Source: Elephas maximus indicus | Lineage: Eukaryota; Chordata; Mammalia; Proboscidea; Elephantidae | Direction: 5' to 3' | Assembly: GCF_024166365.1 (NCBI RefSeq) | Contig: NC_064830.1 | Location: 87,724,721 to 87,788,720 of the forward strand | DNA length: 64,000 bases | In this document: one piece after another, positions 28,560 through 40,404 of the stretch | Position numbering within the stretch: position 1 is the first letter of the stretch | How the letters are laid out: the number at the start of each line of letters is the position of its first letter | Notes under the pieces: model-generated | What the model was told of the DNA's origin: nothing | What the model saw: only the letters and a program-made list of their open reading frames with translations | Database searches by the model: none | Made by a program: the position numbers and the translations under genes

Positions 28560-28765
28560 GGGTGCTCCAGGGACCAGCCATGTGATGCAGGGCAAGTCAC
28601 AACCTCTCAGTGCTTGCTTCCTCATCTGTAAAATGGGAATAATTCACCAACCTCGTGCAGCTATTGTGAGAACTAAATATGTGGATACTTGTAAGGCACT
28701 TAGAACGGTGCCTACTCATCGCTGATGCTATGAAAGTATTTGCTGGCATTATTTTTATTATTGTG
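28560..28765 (+). mobile_element. MIR SINE relic
   Basis: ccatgtgatgcagggcaagt, gcttcctcatctgtaaaatg, ggaataattcaccaacctcg, then cttagaacggtgcctact: near-complete MIR order. Confidence 0.82.
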
Positions 28766-29039
28766 CTGAATGGGTCTGAAGATGTGGTGGGAGGTGAGTA
28801 CATAGAACATAATTAAGGAAATAATGACATTTAATATTTAATGTTACTTTATTGCAGAAAAAGACAGAGTGGAGCAACAGAAATTCAAGGCAAAAGTTGT
28901 CCCATACCATCATTCTGTCAACTCGTGTCTATGTTACCTTCTATATGTTGTCCATAGGCATATCTAGTCGTTGCATAATTGCAGTTTTATATCATGTGTT
29001 TTTCACCTAATATATATTACGTATACACACACGCCTGCT

Positions 29040-29195
29040 GGAAACCCTGGTGGCATAGTGGTTAAGAGCTATGGGTACTAACCAAAAGGTTGGCAGTTCA
29101 AATCCACCAGGCGCTTGTTGAAAATTCTATGGGGCAGTTCTACCCTGTCCTATAGGGTCGCTATGAGTTGGAATTGACTAGACAGCAACAGGGTG
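29040..29195 (+). mobile_element. AfroSINE, short class
   Basis: Sense copy beginning ggaaaccctggtggcatagt (the 'aaaccctgg' head variant) and ending gacagcaacagggt. Confidence 0.93.
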
Positions 29196-29484
29196 GGGAC
29201 ACACCTGCTTGGTTGTTTCTGTGTCCCTTCCTCCCCACCCCCACATTTTGTGACAGCCCTTTTTTTTTCCTTTTTCCCTTGATGTTCTTCATATCCAGTC
29301 TTACAGAGCCCCTATCCAGACTCTACTTCTCTCCTTCCCATAAACGAAAGTTCCTGAGCTTCCAACGGGTCTTTCCAGAGAAGACAAAGTCAAAGAGAGA
29401 AAGAGATGCACAGAGAGAGAGAAACACTGAACACCTGACCCAGCTCGAGTTGGATACCTGAGTCTAAACACAGGGTGGCCTGAT

Positions 29485-29695
29485 CTGGGACACAGACTGA
29501 CTTCTAATCCTGGCCACAGTCTGTCTCCTGTACCTGGCCGTAGGCAGATTCCTGACCCAGGCTATAGACCTATTCTTGATCTTGGCTGCAGACTGACTCT
29601 AGCCACATGTTGACCCTTAGCCCTGGTCACATACTAATCTTTGACTTTAGCCATAGATTGACTTCTGACTTTGGCCACCCTGTGCCCTCACTTTT
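29485..29695 (+). repeat. ~24-26-bp degenerate minisatellite
   Basis: About eight imperfect units built on a gactgacttctgacctggccacag theme, for example ctgacttctaatcctggcca, ctgacccaggctatag, cttgatcttggctgcag, ttgacttctgactttggcca. Heavily diverged. Confidence 0.75.
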
Positions 29696-30136
29696 AGACA
29701 CTGACATCCTACCCCAGCAGGGCCCCACCTAAGAACTGGTACTTCCTGACTTCCAGCTGGTAAATCCAGTTCTAGTTGATCAACACAGTTGGCCTATCTG
29801 TCCTTCCTCTCTACCATGGAACATCAGGGAAAGCTGAGAGTTCTCCCTGATCAAAGAAAGCAGCATGAGGACAGGGCCCCTTTGCCATCTTCCCTCCTGC
29901 TTTGGATGTGGAAGTGATGTCTGGTGCTTTAGCAGCTATCTTGTGATCATGAGGAGAAGGACCTGGAGATGAAAGATAGCATTTTGAATATGGCAGCGCA
30001 GGGAAGAAAAGAGCCTGGCTCCTGATTACATCATTGAATGACCAAACCAACCTCTGGGTTTTTGTTTAAACCTCTGATTTTATTTAAGTCACTGTAGAAT
30101 CTCTCCCTTTTGCAGCCAAAAAGCAGCCTTAAAGAT

Positions 30137-30598
30137 TGTGGCAGGAAGAATAATGGCCTGCCCAAAGATGTCCATGTCCTAATCTCTGGAACCTATGATT
30201 CTGTTATATTACATGGCAAAGGAGAATTAAGTTTGTAGACGGAATTAAGGTTGCTAATCAGCTGACCTTGAGATGGGGAGATTATCCTGAATTATCCAAA
30301 TGGGCCCAATATCATCACAAGTTCCTTGAAAGTGAAAGTGGGCAGTAGGAGAGTTAGAATCAGAGGGAGATATGAAGATGCTTTGCTGCTGGCTTTGAAT
30401 ATGGAGGAAGGGGACCACAAGCCAAGGAATTCAGGAAACCTCTAGCAGGTGGAAAAGGACTCTTTCCTAGAGCCTCCAGAAAGGAAAGTAGCCCTGTCAA
30501 CACCTTGATTTTAACCCAGTGAGACCCATGTCAGACTTCTAACCTCCAGAACTGTTGTTTGTGTTCATTTGTTACACCAGCAATAGGAAACTAATACA
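30137..30598 (+). mobile_element. LTR-like repeat (MaLR/MLT-like)
   Basis: Begins tgtggcaggaagaataatgg and ends ggaaactaataca. Contains the common order cccaaagatgtccatgtcct, gagattatcctgaattatcc, gacttctaacctccagaac. Confidence 0.7.
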
Positions 30599-30599
30599 C

Positions 30600-31000
30600 A
30601 GTTACATTCCAGCATCCCAGTTTGGGTCCTGGACTCATCACCAGGCTTCTTTTCCTCAAGCGCCTTCCCCACACCCCATCTCTCCCTCATTGTTGGTACT
30701 CACCAGCTCAGCAGAGGAGAGCCTCTTGCCCACCCCAATCCAGTACACCTCTGATCAAGCATTGCCATCTTGAAATTCTTAACAGTTTTTTTGAACAAGA
30801 AGCCCTGTGTTTTTATTTTGCATTGAGCCCCTCAAATTATGTAGACAGCCCTGGTGTGGGTCATTCCTTCTCTCCAAGGCTTAGCCCTCCACTCCCTCTG
30901 AACCCCAAGCTACCATCACTCCCCTGCTGGTTTCTTCCCATCACCAGGTCTGTTCAAGTCCCTCCTGCATTCAACAACCCAATGTTCCTTCCACTCTGCC
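30600..31000. other. Pyrimidine-rich intergenic DNA
   Basis: The + strand is rich in C and T with long uninterrupted frames for that reason. No domain or splice-supported exon was seen. Confidence 0.4.
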
Positions 31001-31545
31001 CTCTATTTCTTTCTCTCCTTCCCATCTCAGCGTTAGTTCTCAGGCACTGTCTCCTCTCTCTGTCTCCACTTCCTCCCTGCACATCTACTCTTCAACTCTT
31101 TCTGCAGAATCTGCCTGCACCTCGGCCATGAAACTGCTTTCACTGGAGCCAGCCACCAAGTCAAGATCTTGGTTTCAGTCTGCCTCTTTCCACAGCATTG
31201 GCCTCTCCCTCATTCTTGAAACTTAGCCCCTTGTTGTTCTCTTTCCACTGGCCTGCTTGTTGGTGCTCAGTCTTTTCTGCAAGGGTTGCCTCCTCTGCTC
31301 CTCCCGTAAACATTGGGGGTCCTCAAGGCTCATCTCTAGCTCCTTTATGTCTCTCTCTCTACACACGCAGACACACACACTCCATGGACAATCTCATCCA
31401 TTCCCATGGCATTTACTACAACCTTTACTAAATCCAGCCTGGAATTTCATGGAGTAGGGACTCTGTGGCCCAGCACCCAGCTCAGTGCCTGGCACATACA
31501 GTGTGTTCAGTAAACACATTTGTTGAATGAATGAATGAATGAATG
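31000..31545. mobile_element. L2 relic with (GAAT)n end
   Basis: tggacaatctcatccattcc, then cagtgcctggcacatacag and gttgaatgaatgaatgaatg (31523-31545) are the end portion of an L2 followed by its simple-repeat tail. Confidence 0.65.
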
Positions 31546-31998
31546 ATGTTCCTTCAATACATTTCTCCAGTCCATATTTCTTGCCTGAGCTCCAGACCCA
31601 TCTATCCAACCGCTACTGGGCATTTCTAAATCTCCACACCTCCCCTGTGGAGCCTAAGGACATGGCTGCTGCCTCCCATCTTGCTATGGTGGATGTGGAT
31701 TTTCCAGGCTCTGTTGAACTACTGCCCCAGTATTCTAGCATCTGCAACTATAAGGGGACTTTCCAAGTCTGACCTCAGTTACGGGACACCCAAGATCATG
31801 CTAGGACTATTTAAACAAAAGCACTTAGCATCTCAGAATTTCAGGGGATTCTTTAATTTACCCTATCTCTGTTACAATCCTGGAATCCTCTACATTTGCT
31901 TTTATAATAGATTGGATTATCTTCTCACCTTCCAATAAAATCCCCTAATTAAAAAAAAAAAAAATTCATACCTCCCATCCAGACATTTCAATACCTAT

Positions 31999-32118
31999 TT
32001 AGCTGCTAACCAAAAGGTTGGCGGTTCAAAGCCACCAGCCACTCCTTGGAAACCCTATGGGGCAGTTCTACTCTCATATAAGGCTGCCGTGAGTTGGAAT
32101 TGCAGTAGGTTTGATTGG
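31999..32118 (+). mobile_element. AfroSINE, short class, 5' truncated
   Basis: Starts within the head at agctgctaaccaaaaggttg. The 3' end is degraded (ctctcatataaggctgccgt). Confidence 0.85.
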
Positions 32119-32189
32119 CTGTTTTAAAGTACGAATCACTATCTAATGTGACATAATATACCTCCTTTGTTTCTTATCAGGCTCTCCCA

Positions 32190-32325
32190 TGCCCCAGCTC
32201 CCTACTGGAAGTTAGGCTTCATGGGGGCAGGGATTTTTGTTTGGATGGCTCACTACCATGTCCCCAGGGCCTAGAACAGTGCCTGGTATGTTGAAGGTGG
32301 TCAATAAATACTTGTTAAGCAATGA
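32190..32325. mobile_element. L2 3'-end relic
   Basis: ggcttcatgggggcaggga, ccccagggcctagaacagtg, cctggtatg, gtcaataaatacttgtt. Confidence 0.72.
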
Positions 32326-33880
32326 AAGCTTCTCCACCTGATGGTCCCACATCTCAGGCTCGGTGTATCCAACACCGGGGTCTTCATTGTCCTCTTTAAA
32401 CCCTCTCTTCTCAGTTCCTGTTCTCAACCGCTACAGTTAGAGAGTGGGTGTCATCACCTCCTGCCCCTCTACCGATATTCAGGCTGTAGCAGTCTGTCCA
32501 CAAGTTCCCTTCTCTCAGCTCCTCTCTTGGGCCAGGTTAGCCTCCTCGTTTGTATCATCTGAGATCATGCAAACAATGCCTTCTTTCTCACACAGCCTTC
32601 CCACCTGATCAGAGCCATCTTTATAAAACCCGGCACTCAACATACCCTTCCTGCTTACAGCACCCCCTAGCTTCCATCAGCCAAAAGTGTGGGACACACA
32701 CCCCTGGGGTTAACCCAAGTGTGGGCCAGATCTTGGGACCCTTAAGATGCCTTTAGGTGGCGCATGGGAGTGGTGTAACAGGATGTCAAATTACTCATTG
32801 GCAGCGTGATTCCTTTTTCAGTTATCCTTCTCTTCTTCTGATGAAACTTCGCAGGCTGTAGCATCCAGCGTGAATCTAATAATCCAGTTTTGGTTTGTTT
32901 TTGTTTTCACTGTGCCCTCCTATTTACGGTAAAGGATGCTGGTTGTCCATTTATGATGGTGACAATGTTTCTTCTCTTAAAAAGTTATTTAAAGTGAGTC
33001 AATATGAAGAAATTTAATAATGATAGACGGAAAAAAATGTAAATACGGCAAAAATAACTTGTGACAGGGGTGTGTGAGGGGATGAGAGCTGACAACTCTG
33101 ATCTTCAGGCCAGAATCCAAACCTGTGACTCGGCACCGAGCCTCTTTGCAACCTGGGTTCTGGCTCCCTCATTTCTTCTCTCTTCAGCTTCTACCCTGCT
33201 CCCTAGACACCATGACCTGCTGACGCCGCCAGAGCACACCTGGCAATTTCAAACCCCCACGGCTTGCCTCATATGCTTCCCCTACCAAGCTGCCCTTCCC
33301 CACTGCTCCATCAAACACCTCCATCCTCAGCCATAGGGACTCTGGTTTGGCCTGCCCGCATCCACACCCCCTTCTGATAACAGCACCTGGTCCTCCTTGA
33401 GGGACAATCTGTCCCTACTCCTAGTTCATGTAGTTTCCATGGAACTGACCCCACTCTCAGCTTTGGAATAGGACACATGACTCAGGCGTGGCCAATCCGA
33501 ACATTTCTTCCCCAGTCTGTACAGTGATTGGTTCAGGGACTGGCACATGGTTAAAACTGACCAATGAGAGTCTTTCCCAGTACAGTTGTTGGAACCATTG
33601 TGAAGGAGACTTTCTCTTTCCTTCATGGTTCCTGAGCTGATAGGCTATAAACCTAGACTTCTGACAGTTGTTTTTTTTTCCATCCTGAGGCTCAAGCTGC
33701 TTGAAAATGAAGCCAGCATAGAGGAAAGCAGAGCCTTTCCACCTGAAGAAATCATTTGAGCACACTAATCCATCCATGACTTTTACATTTTTTTCTTAGC
33801 AATGGGCCAATAAATCCATTCAAAAAAGGCCACGTCTGTCGCTTGCAATCACAAGGCTCCTAGTTGAAACATCATGTTTT
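32326..33880. other. Intergenic DNA, mostly unrecognised
   Basis: Includes CCAAT-like repeats near 33480-33580 shared with 7840-8400. No exon, RNA gene or young repeat was recognised. Confidence 0.4.
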
Positions 33881-33884
33881 TTTT

Positions 33885-34060
33885 TTTATGCAGATAAAAT
33901 TTATATAACATAAAATTTACTGTTTCGAACATCTTAAAAATATAGTGTTCAGTGGGTTTTAGGATATTTACGGTATTGTACCATCATCGCCACTATCTAA
34001 CTTCAGAACATTTCCATCACCCCAAAAAGAAACTCCTGCCCCTTAGCAGTTAATCCCCAA
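33885..34060 (-). mobile_element. Old L1 3'-UTR fragment
   Basis: aaaatttatataacataaa, accatcatcgccactatcta, cagaacatttccatcacccc: antisense of the L1M-type 3' region. Confidence 0.72.
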
Positions 34061-34599
34061 TCCCCCGACGCCAAAGAATGAAACAGCACCTTTAAGGTCA
34101 GTGGCAGTGGGCGCGCCCCTGTGACCCTCAACCCAGAGCAGAATTGCTCTCTGCTCTGTGCCCACCCCTCTGTGATCATTATTGTTAACTGTCTATTTTT
34201 AATCAAGAAATACATCTGCCTCTCCTACTAGCATCCTGGAAGGCAAGGACTGTGATTTATTTCTTCTTGCATCCCTCCCAAGCCCTGGTCTAGATGAGGG
34301 GTTTGATGAAAAACAAAACAAAAAATAGTAAACAAGGGTTCACGCCAAACCCCTCAGCCTGAGGCCTGGCAAGACGCGAAGACAGCGGCAGATGTTTGTT
34401 GCCCCGTGATTGGCGTCCTTGGTAAACATTTCCACCCTGCTCACCACTCTTTCCTTGTTGGTGTGTGAACCCATCATTTCCCACACTCTGACATTTAATT
34501 AAACCCAGAACTAAACTGACACTTGGTTGCTGTGTCTGGGTACCCCCTAAAATTTCCCAAGCCCCACCCACTTCAATTAGATGCTTAGAGGCAGCACAG

Positions 34600-34711
34600 C
34601 ACGGAGGCAGAGCAGATCAGTGATCGTGGGCAGGTTGCCTTAACTTCTTTCTGTTTCAATTGTCCCACCTGTAAAATGGGGCTAAGAATAGTAACAACCT
34701 CACAGGGTCAT
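34600..34711 (+). mobile_element. MIR SINE relic
   Basis: gcaggttgccttaacttctt, ctgtaaaatggggctaagaa, acctcacagggtcattgtt. Confidence 0.75.
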
Positions 34712-35338
34712 TGTTAAGGGTTGAATTGTATCCCCCACCAAAGGGTATGTTGACATCCTAGCTTCCCAGAGCCCGTGAAGGTGACCTTGTTTGGAAATAG
34801 GGCCTTTGGAGATGTTATTAGTTAACCTGAGGTTATACTCCAGTAGCTCCCTGTTGCCGGGTGGAGTCAATTCTGACTCATAGCCACCCTATAGGACAGT
34901 GTAGAACTGCCCCATAGGGTTTCCAAGGAGCAGCTGGTGGATTTGAACTGCTGCCCCTTTGGTTAGCAGCCGAGCTCTTAACCACTGTGCCACCAGGGCT
35001 CCTACTGGAGTAGGATGGGCACTAATCCAATATGACCGGTGTCTTTATAAAAAATGAAGTGACAGAGAGACACAGAGAGAAGATGGCCAGGCTAAGGTGG
35101 AGGCAGAGATTGCAGAGGTACATCTATAAGCCAAGGGGCCCTTGAGGATGGCCAGAGACCACCAGAAGCCAGAAGAGACAAGAAAGCGTCTTCCCCTAGA
35201 GCCTTCAGAGGAAGCATGGCCCTGCCAACACCTTAATTTCAGACTGCTAACCTCCAGAACCGTGAGACAATACATTTCTGTTGTTTTAAGCCACATAGTT
35301 TATGGTACTTTGGTCCTGTGGCCTTAGGAAACTAATAG
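34712..35338 (+). mobile_element. LTR-like repeat (MaLR/MLT-like), split by an AfroSINE
   Basis: Begins tgttaagggttgaattgtat, ends ggaaactaatag. Contains gaccttgtttggaaataggg, ctaatccaatatgaccggtg, cctccagaaccgtgagacaa. The AfroSINE at 34847-35002 interrupts it. Confidence 0.75.
34847..35002 (-). mobile_element. AfroSINE, short class, inside LTR-like repeat
   Basis: Flanked by tactccagtag (34836-34846) and tactggagtag (35003-35013), a 9/11 duplication, showing it is younger than the host repeat. Confidence 0.93.
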
Positions 35339-35439
35339 TCGCCGTGATGAGTGAATACCTGTAAAGCACTCAGGATTGCGCTGGCTCATTTAAGTATGTT
35401 AAACAGGAAATTTTTGGTAGATTAACCACGAGGTGCATG

Positions 35440-35640
35440 AGATTGCTAAGCCATTGCACATGCTATTTCCTCTGCTTGACATACAACTCTTTCCTATCCC
35501 TCATTCACCTGCCTTCCTCTGTTAGCTTAAATGCCACCTCCTCCCGGAAGTCCTCTGGGTCCTCAGTGCCTTGCTCCCCTCAACGAGGTAGGAATGATCT
35601 GAGACCTCTGCATGCCCCATGCCTGGCAAGCAGGGTGGGT
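35440..35640. mobile_element. L2 relic
   Basis: ccattgcacatgctatttcc, ctcattcacctgccttcctc, gcttaaatgccacctcctcc are antisense L2 text. Confidence 0.65.
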
Positions 35641-36650
35641 GTGCTGAGTTAATGGAAGAACAAACCAGAACGTGTTTCAAAGGATGAACAGAGGTTTCTA
35701 TTCTTGTCCATGACCTTCTACCGGGGCCCCAAGGCTCTGGCTCCTTCCTTGGGAGTTTCCGGGAAGAGGAGGTGGTGAATCGGTGATGCGCTGAAGCTGA
35801 TGTGGGCATCTCTTCTCAGCTCTGCCTCCATGACATCATGCTGAAATTGGCCAAGGTGGGAGTATTTACACCATGGAAAGCAGCAAACACCACATATCAG
35901 GCTTGTTTTTTTTGTTTTTGTTTTTAAGAGAGATGGCTTACCAGTACACCACCAGTTGTGATTCTGGGGGCCAGAAGAATGCTGACTGTTTCAGTCTGAA
36001 CGAGAAGATCTTCCCGCTGCTGCCTGGACTTCCTCTGCTCAGTCGCCCCTCCCCTGCGGGCTAACTGCAGCACCCTGGTGGATGTCCTCATGGATGTCCT
36101 TGTGGACACCCTCATGGATGCCCTTGGCAGCTGCAGTCTCTTGGGACACAGGCCTGGGCTTCTTCAGCCCTAGGCCCACAACGCCCAGCCCAGCGTGTGA
36201 GCTGGCAGTAAATGCTTGTCGATTGACTGACAGACAGTTCCTGGCAAGTGGTTCTGCAAAGGTTTGACCTTTCCCCATGCGATTGCGGGGAAACCACGGC
36301 AGCCTGAGCTTTCAGTAAAAAGGAGCCTCTTTGAGGAAGGGAGTCTTTGCATAAACTCACCACAACTGCCTGGAAGCCGAGTCATTGCAGCCCTTCCTCC
36401 CTGGGTGTGCAGCATCTGGGAAGACCCAGGTGCCTCTGGGCCCTGGCTCCCTGAAGTGCAAGATAAGGAAGAGGAGGGGTCGGAGACTTTGGGGCAGGTG
36501 ACTTCGCTGGGAGGGCTGGGTGAGTGTTGAGGGGCTTGCACACACATGTGCACACACACCAGCACACGTGAGGCGTACATATGTCTGCAAATGCAGGTAG
36601 CATTTGTCACTTGGATTATGGTCTGATCTCTGGAGGGCTGATGGAACCAC
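35641..36650. other. Intergenic DNA without recognised genes
   Basis: Contains a short tandem theme gatgtcctcatggatgtcct near 36080-36125 and a CA-rich patch at 36538-36570. Open frames on both strands overlap and carry no domain. Confidence 0.45.
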
Positions 36651-36814
36651 CCAACGACAAAACCCTCTGTTGTCAGGTTGATTCGGACTCATAGCAGCCC
36701 GATAGGACAAAGTAGAACTGCCCCACAGGGTTCCCAAGGAGCAGCTGGTGGATTCAAACTGCAGACCTTTTGGTTATCAGCCATAGATTTTAACCACTGC
36801 ATCACCAGGACTCC
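36651..36814 (-). mobile_element. AfroSINE, short class
   Basis: Flanked by gatggaaccac (36640-36650) and gatggagccac (36815-36825), a 10/11 duplication. Confidence 0.94.
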
Positions 36815-37162
36815 GATGGAGCCACAGGAGGTGTGACTATGATGCTGATCTCTGTGTCCTGCACCCAGTCACCCCCCTGCCGAGGCCCAGACTTGTGCAT
36901 GTGGCCCCTGCATGGAGGGGGTCTATACTCATCCCCGTACGTGTAAGCGTGGGGGGTGTGGGATTGACATGGCTGCCTAAGGCACATGCAGGCTCCAGCA
37001 GAGCAGCAGATGCAGAGTAAGCGCTGGGGAGCTGGAAGTGGCCTCTCTGCTGCATGTCTGTGCCTGCGGGTGCCCCACTGGAGAACAGGCTTGCAGAGGG
37101 TAGGGCTCTGCTCCTTCACGGCTGCATCCGTAGCACTTGGCACGGTGCGGGGCACATAAAAA

Positions 37163-37336
37163 CCCAAAAAACCAAACCCACTGCCATCGAGTCGATTCTG
37201 ACTCATAGCGACCCTGTAGGACAGAGTAGAACTGCCTCATAGAGTTTCCAAGGAGCGAGCGCCTGGTGGATTCAAACTGCTGACCTTTTGGTTAGCAGCT
37301 GTAGCACTTAACCACTACACCACCAGGGTTTCCACT
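37163..37336 (-). mobile_element. AfroSINE, short class, with perfect 13-bp TSD
   Basis: Flanked by gggcacataaaaa at 37150-37162 and 37337-37349, identical, so this is one of the youngest copies in the window. Confidence 0.96.
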
Positions 37337-37741
37337 GGGCACATAAAAAAAAGGTGCTTAATAAAATATCTGTTCATGCGAAAGCATGCACACATACATG
37401 CCTGTGCTTATAAGACCAGGTACACGCACTTTCCAAGGTGGGAACATGGGTGGGTGGGGCGGTATGTGCTTTTCTATGGGACGTGTTAACAGGGAGCTTA
37501 TGTCTGTGTTCACGTGCTTACAGAGCGTGCATGCATGAGTGGGGGTGAGTACTGGCTGGACTTCATGACCCTGCGTGATGGCTCTCACACTATGTGGGAA
37601 TCCCTGTCTATGTGCTTCAATTGTACGTGCACATGGGTGCGTGAGCAAGTGTATGATTTCCTGTGCCAATTCGCATACACATTTGTCTACACATGTATGT
37701 GGTATGTACACTGGGGGCATTTGTGAGAAAGATTACAGAGT

Positions 37742-38300
37742 GGTAGGTAGCAGTTCAGGCTTTGGAACCAAAATGTCCAAGTTCAAATCCTGATCTCATG
37801 TCTTCCTATCTTTGCAAACGTGGTGGTTGTTGTTAGCTGCTGTTGGAGCCAGCCCCTGACTCATGGTGACCCCATGCACAATGGAATGAAACACTGCCCA
37901 GTCCTGCACCTTCCTCATCACCAGTTGGGAATTGGACGGTTGTGATCCATGTTTTCATTGGCTGATTTTCAGAAGTAGATAGCCAGGCCTTTCTTCCCAG
38001 TCCGTCTTACTGGAAGCGCCACTGAAATCTGCTCAGATCAGTAACAACAGTGACAGACAAGTGGTGGGTGTCCATGAGGTGCATTGGCCAGGAACAGACC
38101 TGGGTCTCCCACATGGGAGTCAAGAATTCTACCATTGAACCCCATGCGAATGTGGACAAGTTACTTAAACTCTTTGTGCCTCAGTTTCTTCATCTGCAAG
38201 ATGGGGATAACCACTGTATATACTGCCTCGTAGAGTTGTTTTAGAGAGTGTATGAGACACTAGTATCTGGCACACAGTATGTGCTTAGTACATGTCACCT
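37742..38300 (+). mobile_element. MIR SINE split by a tRNA-Gly/RTE composite element
   Basis: 37742-37823 (caggctttggaaccaaaatg ... gatctcatgtcttcc) and 38145-38300 (acaagttacttaaactcttt, gcctcagtttcttcatctgc, agtatctggcacacagtatg) are the two halves of one MIR. Confidence 0.85.
37824..38144 (-). mobile_element. Composite retroposon: tRNA-Gly-like head plus RTE-type 3' tail
   Basis: Read on the - strand, it starts at 38144 with a tRNA-Gly(CCC)-like region: ggttcaatggtagaattctt, ctcccatgtgggagacc, ggtctgttcctggccaatgc, the A-box, anticodon and B-box order. A ~130-nt middle of unknown origin follows. The end (gggcagtgtttcattccatt, ccatgagtcaggggctg, ctaacaacaacc) matches the 3' end of the RTE at 14690-14805. 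Imperfect duplication tgcaaacgtgg (37813-37823) / tgcgaatgtgg (38145-38155). It is not a functional tRNA gene. Confidence 0.85.
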
Positions 38301-38869
38301 GTTGCTGTTTTCATTTGCATGTTGCACATACATGTGTGTCCCCCAGGGTACCTCCCCACCCTAGCCCTGGGGAGACAAAGATTCTGGCTGATGGCTACCA
38401 AGATTAGCCTGTGTCTCCTGGTCTACGATGATTGGAGGTGGGGAAAGGTCTGCGTGAAGCTTTCTCCACTCAGGCCATCACACCACTTTCTCCTTGACCT
38501 TCCATCCTCCTGGGCTGGAGGGATCTGCTTCTGCCAGAACAGCTCACTGAGCTTTGGGGAGACTGGATGAGGAGCTCAGTCCAGGGTAAAAGGTGGCCCC
38601 AAGTTGCCCACAGTGGAGCCACTTGGAGGTGGTACTAAGTGTGCCCATCACAGGCCCGCTGGGCCAGGCTCTTCCGCAAATCCCCATCAAACTGGAAAAG
38701 CCTGGTACTTTTCAGAGTCTGAAAAGACCTATAATGCTCAGGAAGGAAACACTGTACCTCAGAAAGCATTAGAGGAGTCTGCGTCCCTGAGAGTGGTTAA
38801 AGAGGATGAGGGCCCCGTCACCCCTGCCTGGGCCCTATAAGGGGCTGGAGGGTGCAAGGACCTTTGAGG

Positions 38870-39200
38870 TCATCTAATTTAGATCATTCATTCTGTACCA
38901 AGTCATTCAAATCCCATCTCCATTCTAGACCCTGGGGGTATAAGACCCCCCTTGCGCTCATGGGGCTTGAGATTAAGTGTATAAGCAACAATAGCACAGT
39001 GCGTCTGTGATATGATGGGACGTACAGGGGTTGGAGGAGGGATAATTCACCCAGATCTGGAGGATCAGGGAAAGCTTCCTGTAGGAGGTGGCATCTGAGT
39101 TGAGATCTGAAGGATGAGAACTAGTTTAGCCAGGAAGACGGCAGGGAGAGTGTGCAGCACCTGGCAAAGGCCCGGAGGAAACAGGCCTGCCTGGCTGAAG
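38870..39200. mobile_element. Old L2-like relic
   Basis: ttcattctgtaccaagtcat ... gatctgaaggatgagaacta ... gcaaaggcccggaggaaaca, a layout like those at 20610 and 40405. Confidence 0.45.
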
Positions 39201-39316
39201 CAACCAATACCGGGAGATGAGGTGGAAGGTGGAACTTGAGGTATAAGCAGAGCCATGGGAGCTACACATGGGGCCAGAGACCAGCCTAACTCAGGGAGCA
39301 GCAATTCTGTGTCCTG

Positions 39317-39873
39317 GTGAAACCAGCTTCATTGCAGCTTCCCCCTGCTCTGCTGCGGCTCTTCCCCCACTTTAACTGCAGCCCTTCAATATCGCGACTT
39401 CTAACTGTAGTTTGTCCGGCACCAAATCTTTGCGCATGTGCACGTCAAGGCCTTGGCACCTGTGCAGATCAAGAGAATCTTGTCCTTAGCATGACCAGAC
39501 CTGAGCAACACTGGAAGGGAAGATATTCTCCAGCACACAGTTCCACCCGAGCCCCTTTGGAAAGTGACAAGTCCTACAATGCGAACTTCTTGTGAAGAGT
39601 GACTAAACCGGACTCAGCACCCGGATCACCAAATTTGGGCATGGAAGGGCTCAGGGTGTAGGGTTTTAGGCTCCAATCCCTGCCCCCCTGCCCCGGGACT
39701 TGAGGACATAAAAAAGGTCTCCCATCCCCTGGGGAGGGAAAGCATATGGTCTTTCGGCCACTAGGCCCCATGTTGATCCTTGTCTGCGCAGACAATAAAT
39801 TTGCCACTTTCTGTTTCCTTTGCAATTAGTGTCCTTCTTATTTCAATCAGCTAATAGAACAGGACAAGCACCC
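39317..39873 (+). mobile_element. Candidate solo LTR
   Basis: A TATA-like cataaaaaagg (39707) precedes cattggcc-free unique sequence and an AATAAA near 39794 that is followed by ttgccactttctgtttcc, the promoter-then-poly(A) order of a retroviral LTR. Edges are uncertain and no clear duplication was found. Confidence 0.5.
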
Positions 39874-39940
39874 AAGGCATTCAGTTACACTGGGGAGAGC
39901 CCCTGAGAGGGAGTGGAACTGACTGTGGAGAGGAGGGCTG

Positions 39941-40388
39941 TCTTAGGCTGGGTTCTGTAGAGAAGCAAAATCAGTGAAGAATATGTGTGAGTATATAGAG
40001 AGAGATTTATTTCACAGAAATGGCTCACACAGTTGTGGAGGTTGGCAAGTCCCAAATCCATGGGTTAGGCATCAGGCTGGAGGCTGCTTCTGACTCACGT
40101 GGTTGCAGGAGCTGAGGAACCAAAATCTGCAGGTCAGGCAGCAGGCTGCTAGCTTACGTCCCAAGAACTGGAGGTCAGAGGATGACAAGTTGGATGCAGG
40201 ATGGAGACAGGGAGCTTTGCCAGGACAACTATATATATTGAGTGCAGGCCACACCCCCAAGAAAACGCCCCTTTCAACTGATTGGCTGCTCACATCAGAT
40301 CACGAGATGGAGGATGATTACATAATATCTGCCAAACCACTGAAGTTCATGGTCTAGCTAAACTAACACATAACATTAACCATCACGA
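39941..40388 (-). mobile_element. Old unassigned repeat (reverse of 47971-48452)
   Basis: gggttctgtagagaagcaaa, agagagatttatttcacaga, gttggcaagtcccaaatcca, acacataacattaaccatca. The inverse arrangement occurs on the + strand at 47971. Confidence 0.65.
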
Positions 40389-40404
40389 AGGCCTTGAAAC
40401 AGCC

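Noticed and set aside
38079-38144. A functional tRNA-Gly gene on the - strand
   Set aside because: The acceptor and anticodon stems are imperfect, the 3' end runs into a retroposon body, and the unit is flanked by a target duplication.
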